Shown piece by piece: positions 16,157 through 22,893 of a stretch of DNA of 23,933 bases (its first letter is position 1; each line of letters starts with the position of its first letter). The position numbers and the translations under genes were made by a program. This DNA comes from a virus. The stretch is from the IMG/VR virus record IMGVR_UViG_3300008114_000321, positions 1 to 23,933 of that record; one strand, written 5' to 3'. The notes below the pieces were generated by a model. It did no database searches and was not told the origin of the DNA. It worked only from the letters and a program-made list of their open reading frames with translations.

Positions 16157-16179
16157 ATACTAAACGAATACTTACAATT

Positions 16180-16776
16180 ATGAACGCAAAAGAAGCACTA
16201 GTACAGATTAAGCAACTTCTATTCTCAGAAGCAGAAAAGAAGGCAGCCTTTGCATTAACTGAAGGCAAACTAGTAGATGGAACTATTGTAGCCTATGATC
16301 TAGAATCAGGTGAAATCTTTGTAGTAGGAGCAGAAGGTGAATCAATCCCTGCACCTGTTGGAGAACATCAGCTAGAATCAGGTGAAATAGTAGTAGTCCT
16401 TGAAGAAGGTAAAATTGCAGAGATTAAAAAAGCAGAAGAAGAGCCTAAGATCGAAGTTGAGATTGAGGCTGCTGCTGAAGAAGTACCTGCTGAAGAGCCT
16501 GTGAAGGATGAAGCAATGGCCAAAGTAGAGCAGGCCATGGGTGACCTTGAAAAGAAAGTTGAAGAACTTGCTGCCAAGGTAGAAGAAATGGCAAAGAAGA
16601 ACGAAGAGATGAAGCAAGCAGTACAACTTTCTGCGGTGGTTATCGAATCCCTAGCCAAAGAACCAAGTGACAAAGCAATATCTGCTCCCAACTCTTTTCA
16701 TAAGGCAATCAAAGTAGAGAAGGAAGACAGATATTCAAACATTCAAAAAGCATTTCAAATTTTAAAACAAAAATAA
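16180..16776 (+). CDS. Capsid scaffolding protein
   Basis: The 198-residue protein has a conserved beta-like opening (EGKLVDGTIVAYDLESGEIF, PAPVGEHQLESGEIVVVLEE), an acidic linker full of Glu and Ala, and a coiled coil at about 120-155 (DLEKKVEELAAKVEEMAKKN). The end is basic (IQKAFQILKQK), suited to capsid binding. Scaffolds of Bacteroidetes phages have this form. It lies between the protease and the capsid gene; only one base separates its stop from the capsid start. The codons are highly repetitive because of the Glu/Ala run. Confidence 0.75.
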   Translation: MNAKEALVQIKQLLFSEAEKKAAFALTEGKLVDGTIVAYDLESGEIFVVGAEGESIPAPVGEHQLESGEIVVVLEEGKIAEIKKAEEEPKIEVEIEAAAEEVPAEEPVKDEAMAKVEQAMGDLEKKVEELAAKVEEMAKKNEEMKQAVQLSAVVIESLAKEPSDKAISAPNSFHKAIKVEKEDRYSNIQKAFQILKQK

Positions 16777-16777
16777 A

Positions 16778-17734
16778 ATGGCCTTAGATTTATCAGCATT
16801 AACTAACTATGTGAAGGAGAACGAATTGCAGCTAACATCTGCTGCTATCTTCTCTGCAAAAACTGCTTCTTTGATTGAAGCTAGAGGTAATGTCCAGGTG
16901 GGTATTAAATCCGCTGAGACTATCAACATCATGACTACTGATGCAGTATTCCAATCAGGTGGAACTTGCGGTTTCAACTCAAGCGGAACTACTACTATCA
17001 CTCAAAGAACTTTGACAGTAGGAAAGATTAAAGTACAGGAATCAATTTGCCCTAAGACTTTTGAAGCTAAGTACACTCAGAAGGCTTTGCGTGAAGGTTC
17101 TAGCTATGACTACATGGCTTATGCATCTGAATATTCTGCACAGAAAGTACAGAGAATCGGTGCTGCCCTTGAGACTGCAATTTGGCAAGGTGATACAGGA
17201 AGCGGAAACGCTAACCTAAACAAGTTTAACGGCTTGGTAAAAATCATCAATGATCTAGGATTCGGTGGTGCAGGTGATCCTATCAATGGAAACACTTCCA
17301 ACTTGACTACTTTGACCAAGGCGAATGTAGAGCAGGCTGTAGATGATATCTTTGCTGCTATCCCTGCTGCCCTTTTGGACAAGGATGATGTAGTGATCTT
17401 TGCAGGTAATGATACTTTCAGAGAATATGTGTTGGCTTTGAGAGATGCTAACTTGTATCACTACCCTGTAGATGCTGCCAACATGGAACTAATCATCCCA
17501 GGTACTTCTATCAAGTTGATTGGTGTGAATGGTTTGAACGGAACTGACAAGATGTTCGGTGTATCTATGAGCAACTTGTACCTAGGTACAGATATGCTTA
17601 ATGAGCAGGATCGCTTTGAATTGTTCTATGCTAAAGAGGCAGACGAAATGAGATTCGTAGTAGAATTCAAACTAGGTGTACAAGTAGCCTTCCCTGACGA
17701 AGTAGTGTTCTGGAAGTTGTATGTTGCTCCTTAA
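16778..17734 (+). CDS. Major capsid protein, HK97-fold
   Basis: The 318-residue protein is typical of Bacteroidetes phage capsid proteins. Its N-terminus reads DLSALTNYVKENELQLTSAA. The body has SAETINIMTTDAVFQSGGTCG, CPKTFEAKYTQKALREGSSY, a helix with AALLDKDDVVIFAGNDTFREYV, and a C-terminal part LGVQVAFPDEVVFWKLYVAP. The length fits the HK97 fold, and the place after scaffold confirms it. Codon choice looks tuned for high expression (GGT, GCT, AAC, AAG, ACT preferred), and a strong hairpin follows the stop. Confidence 0.9.
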   Translation: MALDLSALTNYVKENELQLTSAAIFSAKTASLIEARGNVQVGIKSAETINIMTTDAVFQSGGTCGFNSSGTTTITQRTLTVGKIKVQESICPKTFEAKYTQKALREGSSYDYMAYASEYSAQKVQRIGAALETAIWQGDTGSGNANLNKFNGLVKIINDLGFGGAGDPINGNTSNLTTLTKANVEQAVDDIFAAIPAALLDKDDVVIFAGNDTFREYVLALRDANLYHYPVDAANMELIIPGTSIKLIGVNGLNGTDKMFGVSMSNLYLGTDMLNEQDRFELFYAKEADEMRFVVEFKLGVQVAFPDEVVFWKLYVAP

Positions 17735-17748
17735 TTGATTAAAATATC

Positions 17749-17770
17749 GGGGAAGGGATTGGCCTTCCCC
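17749..17770 (+). terminator. Hairpin terminator after the capsid gene
   Basis: GGGGAAGG pairs perfectly with CCTTCCCC around a six-base loop (GATTGG). It starts 15 bases after the capsid stop. TTCACACTTTAAAT follows, which is T-rich but interrupted. It may limit read-through so that the capsid is made in larger amounts than the genes after it. The GGGGA/TCCCC base is shared with the hairpins at 1951 and 12879. Confidence 0.6.
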
Positions 17771-17795
17771 TTCACACTTTAAATAAAAAAATACT

Positions 17796-18302
17796 ATGCC
17801 TTGTGCCTTAACTCAATCATACACATTAGACTGCAAAGATTCAATCGGTGGTCTTAAAGAAGTATGGTTTGCAGCGGTAGAAGATGTGGCTTCTTGGACA
17901 GGTGCTAGCGGTACATATACTGCTGTCACTATGGATGCAGGCAAATACTTTTGGAAGTACGAACTAGTTAAAGAAAGTTCAAACTTCGCAGAGGCTGTCA
18001 ACACCAATGTTCAAAATGGCACTGTGTTCTACGCTCAGACCTTAGAAATCATTCTAAACAAATTGCAAGTAAATACCCGAAATGAGATTCTTCTCTTGGC
18101 TAAGAATAGACTAGTAGCCCTAGTGAAAGATAACAATGACAAAATTTGGGTTCTAGGATTTGCAAATGGTTTGGACATCACAGGCGGTGGTTCTGCTACA
18201 GGTACTGCCTTCGGTGATCGTAATGGCTACACATTGACCTTCACAGGCAATGAGAAAGAACTAGCAGCATTGTTCACAGGAACTCCTCCTGTATCTGCTT
18301 AA
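17796..18302 (+). CDS. Tail-tube-like / virion structural protein, 168 aa
   Basis: The opening CALTQSYTLDCKDSIGGLKEVWF is a strong family mark in Bacteroidetes siphophages, where such proteins are structural and often called major tail protein. The rest is beta-rich with a helix (LEIILNKLQVNTRNEILLLAKNR) and WVLGFANGLDIT. The C-terminus has a Gly/Thr-rich strand pair. The region lacks another tube candidate, so major tail tube is the best call. A head decoration protein is the main alternative given its place next to the capsid gene. The codons are of the high-expression type seen in the capsid gene. Confidence 0.6.
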   Translation: MPCALTQSYTLDCKDSIGGLKEVWFAAVEDVASWTGASGTYTAVTMDAGKYFWKYELVKESSNFAEAVNTNVQNGTVFYAQTLEIILNKLQVNTRNEILLLAKNRLVALVKDNNDKIWVLGFANGLDITGGGSATGTAFGDRNGYTLTFTGNEKELAALFTGTPPVSA

Positions 18303-18325
18303 TATTTGGTTTGTTGTTTATGTGA

Positions 18326-18357
18326 AAAGCACCTTCTTTATGGAGGTGTTTTTTTTT
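18326..18357 (+). terminator. Intrinsic terminator with T9 tail
   Basis: CACCTTC (18330-18336) pairs with GGAGGTG (18342-18348), with one G-U pair, around a TTTAT loop. Nine T residues follow (18349-18357). This is the best intrinsic terminator in the window. It lies after the tail-tube-like gene and separates the abundant structural genes from the portal and neck genes. Confidence 0.85.
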
Positions 18358-18385
18358 GTGTACATGGGTAGTCTATTTTGTATTT

Positions 18386-18751
18386 ATGGTTATGGTTATA
18401 ATTCAGAAAGGATCAGCAAGTGCTATCTTCATAGCCCTATTTGATAAGAGGCAAACAAGCAGCAACACCTACACCTTCCTATTTCAGCATGAAGTAACAA
18501 AGGAAGAGGTGACCTTGAGCCTAGCAGATGTCAGTACCCATAAGGAAAGATACTCAGAATTCAATATCCTTCAGGCTTCTTTTCAGAATAGCACTGTAGG
18601 CTTTTGGCGGTACTATGTAACCCAAGCGGGAAGCGGTGCTACAATTATAGCCACAGGAAAGATGGAACTGACAGCAGTGAATTTGTCAACAGCAGGAGTG
18701 GTCAGATATGATGGCTACAATGGTAACTACAAAACATATACAACAGTATGA
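18386..18751 (+). CDS. Beta-rich virion protein, about 121 aa
   Basis: The frame is open from 18356, but a start there (TTG) would lie inside the terminator T-run. The ATG at 18386, or the one at 18392, is much more likely. The protein reads VIIQKGSASAIFIALFDKRQ, TYTFLFQHEVTKEEVTLSLAD, YSEFNILQASFQNSTVGFWRYYV and then KMELTAVNLSTAGVVRYDG. Small beta-sandwich proteins with 'YxEFxI' and 'GFWxYxV' blocks recur in structural clusters of Bacteroidetes phages. The role could be neck, decoration or whisker. The stop shares ATGA with the portal gene. Confidence 0.6.
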   Translation: MVMVIIQKGSASAIFIALFDKRQTSSNTYTFLFQHEVTKEEVTLSLADVSTHKERYSEFNILQASFQNSTVGFWRYYVTQAGSGATIIATGKMELTAVNLSTAGVVRYDGYNGNYKTYTTV

Positions 18752-20769
18752 TAAAGTTTTTCAAATTTGACCAAGTGCCTCTACCCATTTACAAAGAAGT
18801 GAAGGGAAAGGATTGGATTTATTATGGGGAAAGAAATGACTACCCAAACTACCTACTAAGGCTGTACAATAATTCTGCAAAGCACAATGCAATAGTCACA
18901 GGCAAGGTAGACTACATCTGTGGCAATGGATGGTCAGTGAAGACTGAAGATGAAATGCAGAAGGCGAAGGCCTACGGCATGATCAATCAGGTCAATTCTG
19001 AAGAAGAATCCTTGAATGAGTTAACTAAAAAGTTGACTACTGACATGACCATCTTTGGAGGATACTACCTTCAGGTGATATGGACAAAAGCCACAGGTGA
19101 AATTGCTGAACTTTACCATGTAGACTACTACAAGGTCAGAACCAATCATGACAATAGTGAATTCTATGTATCCGATAATTGGATCAAGAATGACAATGTC
19201 AACCCTAGGCCTGACTATGAGACCTTCCCTGCATTCGATCCTAATAACAGAACAGGATCACAGATTCTGTACTTCAAGGAATACAGAGCAGGGGCAAATA
19301 CCTATTCTTTGCCTGACTACAGAGGTGCAATCTCCTACATTGAACTAGATATCTCTATAGGGGAATACCACCTGAACACGATAAACAATGGAATGTTCTC
19401 TTCCAAGTTGATAAACTTGAATGGGGGCAAAGTATCCCAGGAGGAAGAAGATAGAATTGAAAGACAATTCAAAGACAAATTCTCAGGATCAAAGAATGCA
19501 GGAAAATTCATGCTTGCATTCAATGATTCAAAGGAGAATGAACCTTCCATAGTAGACCTATCAGGGACTGAACTTGATAAGCACTTTGACCTTTTGAATA
19601 AGACAGTACAAACTGAAATTTTCTCAGGTCACAAGGTGAGTAGCCCTATGCTTTTTGGAATTAAAACAGAAGGTCAGCTAGGTGGTAGATCAGAGATGCG
19701 TGAAGCATATGAATTGTTTCAGAATACCTATGTGAATACCAAGCAGCGGAACATAGAAGAGACCATCAATTACCTGTACAAGTTTAATGACTTGACAGCT
19801 ATCCTAGAACTTCGAAAGACTGAGCCTATCAATTTTGAATTCTCTGAGGCTATCATCTCTGCTAACATGACACAGGAAGAGATCAGAGAAAAGCTAGGTC
19901 TGAACCCAATCGAGAAGAAAGAAAGTGCAGGATCACAGGACATCATCAATTCCCTGAACAGCCTATCACCTTTGATTGCCACCAAGGTAGTAGAATCAAT
20001 GGATGTGAATGAATTGCGTGGCCTTATTGGGCTTCCAATCAGAACAGATATTGTCACCCCTGTTGCGATAAATGAAGCCCCTGTAGCAGAGCCTACAGCC
20101 TTCCATGATCACAAGCATCTGAACTGCTCAATCTCTGATCATGATGCAGAAATCTTAGCCAAGTTTGAAGGCAAAGGATTCAGCAGGGATAGATTTAAAA
20201 TCCTAGAAAGCAATAAGATGTTCTTTTCTTCAATGGATGAATTTGTGAAGAATGAACTATTTGCAGAATACATCTTGAATGAGGTGCAGCGGAATATAGT
20301 GAAGCAGATTCAGAATGATCCTGCCATCACCATTCCACAGATTGCAAAGGCTACAGGAATAGATGAGGCTTCAGTCATTGGTAGAATCAACACCTTGATA
20401 GATGACAATGTACTAGAAGAGAAGATTGATAGAGAAGGCCTGATCACTAGAAAAGTGACTAGAACAGGGGAGGCAGCGGTCAGAAGACTTGAGCCAATTA
20501 CTTCATTCAGGGTTCTATATTCTTATGAATTAAGGCCAAACATTCCTGATCTAAAAGCAGGTTCTCAATCAAGGCCTTTGTGCAAAGAATTAATGAAAAG
20601 AAGCCTTTTGTTTACTAGGGAAGAGATTCAGAATATCTCAAATCAGCTAGGCTATTCAGTGTTTCAACTTTGCGGTGGATGGTACAGAAGACCAGGCACA
20701 AACATAGTCACTCCCTATTGTAGGCATGAGTGGAAAAGAAATGTAGTAATCGAAAAGACATCAAGATGA
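18748..20769 (+). CDS. Portal protein with winged-helix and Cys/His C-terminal domains
   Basis: The 673-residue protein starts as a PBSX/HK97-type portal (LPIYKEVKGKDWIYYGERNDYP, then NAIVTGKVDYICGNGW, DMTIFGGYYLQVIW, and KVSSPMLFGIKTEGQLGGRSE near residue 310), with the core ending at about 440. A His-rich link (FHDHKHLNCSISDHD) follows. Residues about 510-565 look like a winged helix (DPAITIPQIAKATGIDEASV). Residues about 585-670 (SRPLCKEL, FTREEIQNISNQLGYSVFQL, GGWYRRPGTNIVTPYCRHEW) resemble the C-terminal domain of SPP1 gp7/MuF-like head proteins. The portal forms the dodecameric DNA channel and TerL dock. It lies 14 kb after terL rather than beside it. ATGA links join it to both neighbours. 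Confidence 0.85.
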   Translation: MIKFFKFDQVPLPIYKEVKGKDWIYYGERNDYPNYLLRLYNNSAKHNAIVTGKVDYICGNGWSVKTEDEMQKAKAYGMINQVNSEEESLNELTKKLTTDMTIFGGYYLQVIWTKATGEIAELYHVDYYKVRTNHDNSEFYVSDNWIKNDNVNPRPDYETFPAFDPNNRTGSQILYFKEYRAGANTYSLPDYRGAISYIELDISIGEYHLNTINNGMFSSKLINLNGGKVSQEEEDRIERQFKDKFSGSKNAGKFMLAFNDSKENEPSIVDLSGTELDKHFDLLNKTVQTEIFSGHKVSSPMLFGIKTEGQLGGRSEMREAYELFQNTYVNTKQRNIEETINYLYKFNDLTAILELRKTEPINFEFSEAIISANMTQEEIREKLGLNPIEKKESAGSQDIINSLNSLSPLIATKVVESMDVNELRGLIGLPIRTDIVTPVAINEAPVAEPTAFHDHKHLNCSISDHDAEILAKFEGKGFSRDRFKILESNKMFFSSMDEFVKNELFAEYILNEVQRNIVKQIQNDPAITIPQIAKATGIDEASVIGRINTLIDDNVLEEKIDREGLITRKVTRTGEAAVRRLEPITSFRVLYSYELRPNIPDLKAGSQSRPLCKELMKRSLLFTREEIQNISNQLGYSVFQLCGGWYRRPGTNIVTPYCRHEWKRNVVIEKTSR

Positions 20770-21359
20770 GTGCAAATGTTCTAATGATCAGTGAGCAGTC
20801 CTTCAAGGATTTCACTGTAGCCTCCGCAAATATAGACCTGAAGAATGTGACACAGGTCATCAAGATGACTCAGGATAGGTACATTCATCCTATTCTAGGG
20901 TCAGCACTCTATGACAAAATCCTTTCCTTGATTGTGGCAAACACCATAGGTCAGGCAGGGAATGCTGTATATAAGACTTTGCTAGATTCCTACATCACAG
21001 ATACCCTATTCAATTATGTCCTAGGTGAATTGCCTATGGCATTGCAGTACAAGTTTGTGAACAAAGGTGTAGTGAAAAGAAAAAGTGAGAACATAGAAGA
21101 ACCTACCTTCGCAGAATTGCAGTCCATTTCACAATACTACAAGGGATATGCTGAATGGTATGCAGAAAGGACTATCAATTATCTGTGTGCGAATTCTACC
21201 CTATACCCTGAGTACTTGAATCCAGGGTCTGATGTGACTACTATTCAGCCTGTCAGCAATCAGTACAAGGTAGCTATCAATCTAGGTAGTGGATACTATG
21301 AAGACCCTAGGCCATACAGCGAAAGATACCAAGGGAACAGATACAAAAAACCATTCTAA
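20766..21359 (+). CDS. Head completion / connector-like protein, 197 aa
   Basis: The ATG at 20766 overlaps the portal stop (ATGA) and is preferred over the in-frame ATG at 20730, which lies inside the portal gene. The protein opens SANVLMISEQSFKDFTVASA and TQDRYIHPILGSALYDKI. A long helical part follows (YITDTLFNYVLGELPMALQYKFVNKG, KGYAEWYAERTINYLCAN), ending in a Tyr/Arg-rich tail. The 'QDxxIxPxLGxxLY' block is typical of a family just after portal genes in Bacteroidetes phages, similar in place and helical form to head-completion (gp6/gp15-like) adaptors. The adaptor role is inferred. Confidence 0.65.
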   Translation: MSANVLMISEQSFKDFTVASANIDLKNVTQVIKMTQDRYIHPILGSALYDKILSLIVANTIGQAGNAVYKTLLDSYITDTLFNYVLGELPMALQYKFVNKGVVKRKSENIEEPTFAELQSISQYYKGYAEWYAERTINYLCANSTLYPEYLNPGSDVTTIQPVSNQYKVAINLGSGYYEDPRPYSERYQGNRYKKPF

Positions 21360-21361
21360 TC

Positions 21362-21487
21362 ATGGCCTATTCCAAGAACGAAAAAAAACTCAAGGAATAT
21401 TTAAGCAAACAAAATGACCTTAGCAGAACTAGTAGCAAAACTAAAAGCAATACAGGCAGCACACCCAATGATAAGAACATTCGGTGA
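21362..21487 (+). CDS. Possible small basic protein, 41 aa
   Basis: An ATG two bases after the connector stop opens 41 codons: MAYSKNEKKLKEYLSKQNDL, then a Ser/Thr/Lys-rich end. It overlaps the next gene by 74 bases in another frame. It is basic and probably helical at the N-terminus. The first 17 codons fill a gap that is otherwise empty, but the overlapped C-terminal half looks like a by-product of the other frame. It may be real or accidental. Confidence 0.3.
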   Translation: MAYSKNEKKLKEYLSKQNDLSRTSSKTKSNTGSTPNDKNIR

Positions 21488-21848
21488 AGGGGATATCTAT
21501 GACTATGTAGACAATGGAGGGGAGATTGAATACCCTGTCCTTTGGACTGTGGTCAGACCTGCCCAATATTCTACATCTGTTATCAGATACAGGGCTGTCC
21601 TTCTATTTGCTGATCTGCTAACTGAAGACAAATCAAACAGGCTACAGATTCAAAGTGATCAGATGCTTGTAGCCTTGGATGTGCTAGGGAAGTTGAAACT
21701 AGACACAGCCTATTCCTTCAATCCTTCAACAAATGCTACCATTGAATTCTTCCAAGAAAGATTTGATGACTTTACGGCAGGGGTATCTATTGAGATAGAG
21801 ATCAGTAGCCCTGTACCTTTGAACCTTTGTGCAATTCCTACAACTTAA
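21414..21848 (+). CDS. Tail terminator-like / neck protein, 144 aa
   Basis: The protein opens TLAELVAKLKAIQAAHPMIRTFGEGDIYDYVDNGGEIEYPVLWTVV. It then has strands (STSVIRYRAVLLFADLLT) and a helix (QIQSDQMLVALDVLGKLKLD), and ends in a beta pair with VPLNLCAIP. The pattern of N-terminal helix, FGxGD, EYPxLW and a C-terminal strand before Cys recurs next to connector genes in Bacteroidetes phages. Size, alpha/beta form and position fit a tail terminator or stopper. No direct motif proves it. Confidence 0.6.
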   Translation: MTLAELVAKLKAIQAAHPMIRTFGEGDIYDYVDNGGEIEYPVLWTVVRPAQYSTSVIRYRAVLLFADLLTEDKSNRLQIQSDQMLVALDVLGKLKLDTAYSFNPSTNATIEFFQERFDDFTAGVSIEIEISSPVPLNLCAIPTT

Positions 21849-21854
21849 ACAAAA

Positions 21855-22061
21855 ATGAATATCTTCCAAAAAGATGAAATAGGAGTACCTTCCACCTTTG
21901 TGGCAATCATTGCCAACATCTTTCAGGCTATTGACTTGATGAATGTGAATATCTTCTTGACTGTGATTATTTCACTGCTGTCAATCGTGTGGCTAGTCTT
22001 CAAGATCAAGAACGAAAAAGCAATCTTTGACAGCAAGAAGAAAGATGAAGAAGGGAAGTAG
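21855..22061 (+). CDS. Small membrane protein, possible holin, 68 aa
   Basis: The protein has a hydrophobic segment at about residues 31-49 (VNIFLTVIISLLSIVWLVF) with a moderately hydrophobic stretch before it (STFVAIIANIFQAIDLM). The C-terminal tail is highly charged (KIKNEKAIFDSKKKDEEGK). A small protein with one or two membrane helices and a charged tail at the start of a lysis-like region fits a holin. The end overlaps the next small gene by 17 bases. Confidence 0.5.
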   Translation: MNIFQKDEIGVPSTFVAIIANIFQAIDLMNVNIFLTVIISLLSIVWLVFKIKNEKAIFDSKKKDEEGK

Positions 22062-22167
22062 TACACAGATCAAGATCACCTTTGGAAAGCGAAGGAATGG
22101 GAAGGCAAAGAAGGCCTATTCAAAGGCATTGAATAAGCCCAAGAGATACAGGGGTCAGGGAAGATGA
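22045..22167 (+). CDS. Small basic protein ending YRGQGR, 40 aa
   Basis: The ATG at 22045 opens 40 codons ending at TGA 22165-22167. The protein starts MKKGSSTQIKITFGKRRNGK, continues AKKAYSKALNKPKRYRGQGR, and is strongly basic. The C-terminal pattern of a Lys/Arg-rich stretch, KPK and YRGQGR is, from memory, seen in small proteins beside lysins in Bacteroidetes phages. It could bind nucleic acid or virion surfaces; the role is unknown. It overlaps the preceding gene and shares ATGA with the amidase remnant. Confidence 0.55.
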   Translation: MKKGSSTQIKITFGKRRNGKAKKAYSKALNKPKRYRGQGR

Positions 22168-22477
22168 AAAGACCTATCAAGTATAACCAAACGGAACGAT
22201 CCACAGGCTTATGGATTTTAATGGGGTAGCAAATGGGGTGAAGGGCTTCAACAAAGAAAGCATTCACATATCCTACATTGGAGGGATAACCAAGGAAGGC
22301 AGACCTGTAGACAATAGAACTGCTGTGCAAAAAGAAGCTATTTTAAAGTGCATAAAAGAGGTGATTGAGTGGTCAGATAATAAGTGCCTAATCATTCAGG
22401 GTCACAGAGACTTCCCGAATGCAAATAAGGCCTGCCCATGCTTTGATGCCAAGGCAGAATATAGGGGAATAGTATGA
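22164..22477 (+). pseudogene. N-acetylmuramoyl-L-alanine amidase (amidase_2), internally deleted
   Basis: The original start survives as ATG 22164, overlapping the previous stop, and gives MKRPIKY, a normal amidase opening. After seven codons the reading changes frame. The next recognisable piece, in the frame of 22187-22477, reads PNGTIHRLMDFNGVANGVKG, FNKESIHISYIGGI and GHRDFPNANKACPCFD. The segment that should hold the first zinc-binding His (the 'HCxAT' region), the helix after it and the catalytic Tyr is missing, about 45-55 residues. The second zinc His (GHRD), the Lys and the last zinc Cys (NKACPCF) remain. The ORF from ATG 22211 could yield an 88-residue fragment, but it should lack amidase activity. 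An assembly fault is possible. Confidence 0.75.
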
Positions 22478-22695
22478 AAGCAATCCTAAAATTCAATCTA
22501 CCTGAAGACAATCATGAATTCACAAATGCTGTGAATGGGGCTAAAATGAAGTCTATCCTGTGGGACTTGAAAGAATACTTCAGGGATGAATTAAAATATC
22601 AAGACCTTAATGAAGTTGAATACAAAACCATAGAAAAAGCATCTGAGTATTTTTGGAATTTAATCAATAGTGAAAATATAGACCTAGACTCATGA
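22474..22695 (+). CDS. Small conserved phage protein, 73 aa
   Basis: The protein opens MKAILKFNLPEDNHEFTNAV and continues NGAKMKSILWDLKEYFRDEL, with a helical acidic end. The pattern 'AxLxFNLPEDxxEFxxAxNG...LWxL...LRxxLK' is shared by small proteins found in many phages near lysis or DNA-metabolism genes. Its function is not known. The start shares ATGA with the amidase remnant, and the stop shares ATGA with the next gene. Confidence 0.65.
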   Translation: MKAILKFNLPEDNHEFTNAVNGAKMKSILWDLKEYFRDELKYQDLNEVEYKTIEKASEYFWNLINSENIDLDS

Positions 22696-22883
22696 AGGTG
22701 AATAACATCAAGCAATGGAAGACCACAGCCCTAGGATTGATTTTGATCCTAGCTAGTATTGCATCTGTATTTGTGAAGGGCTTATCATGGGCTGATGCAT
22801 CCTTCGGGATCGGCACAGGTCTAGTCCTGATATTCAGCCCTGATTCAATCCTGTCTAGGTTTGAAAAGTTTGTAAAAAACTAA
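22692..22883 (+). CDS. Small two-helix membrane protein, possible holin, 63 aa
   Basis: After KQWKTT the protein has two hydrophobic helices (ALGLILILASIASVFVKGL; and FGIGTGLVLIFSP) and a basic C-terminus (RFEKFVKN). Both termini on the same side and a short loop between helices is a class II holin plan. It is the second holin-like gene in this 1 kb. It could instead be an antiholin or a general small membrane protein. ATGA couples it to the preceding gene. Confidence 0.55.
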   Translation: MKVNNIKQWKTTALGLILILASIASVFVKGLSWADASFGIGTGLVLIFSPDSILSRFEKFVKN

Positions 22884-22893
22884 AACCAAATAA

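Noticed and set aside
16368-16691. Two long antisense open frames opposite the scaffold gene
   Set aside because: They arise from the Glu/Ala/Lys codon runs on the + strand; their Ser/Phe-rich translations look like mirror images and lack any leader.
18356-18385. Upstream TTG start giving a longer N-terminus for the beta-rich protein
   Set aside because: The TTG and following codons lie in the T-run of a strong terminator; ATG 18386 or 18392 is more plausible.
20730-20765. Upstream ATG for the connector-like protein
   Set aside because: It lies inside the end of the portal gene; ATG 20766 gives the usual ATGA overlap and a family-like N-terminus.
22076-22330. Antisense open frame opposite the basic protein and amidase remnant
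   Set aside because: No other gene in the window is on the minus strand, and the plus-strand coupling explains the region.
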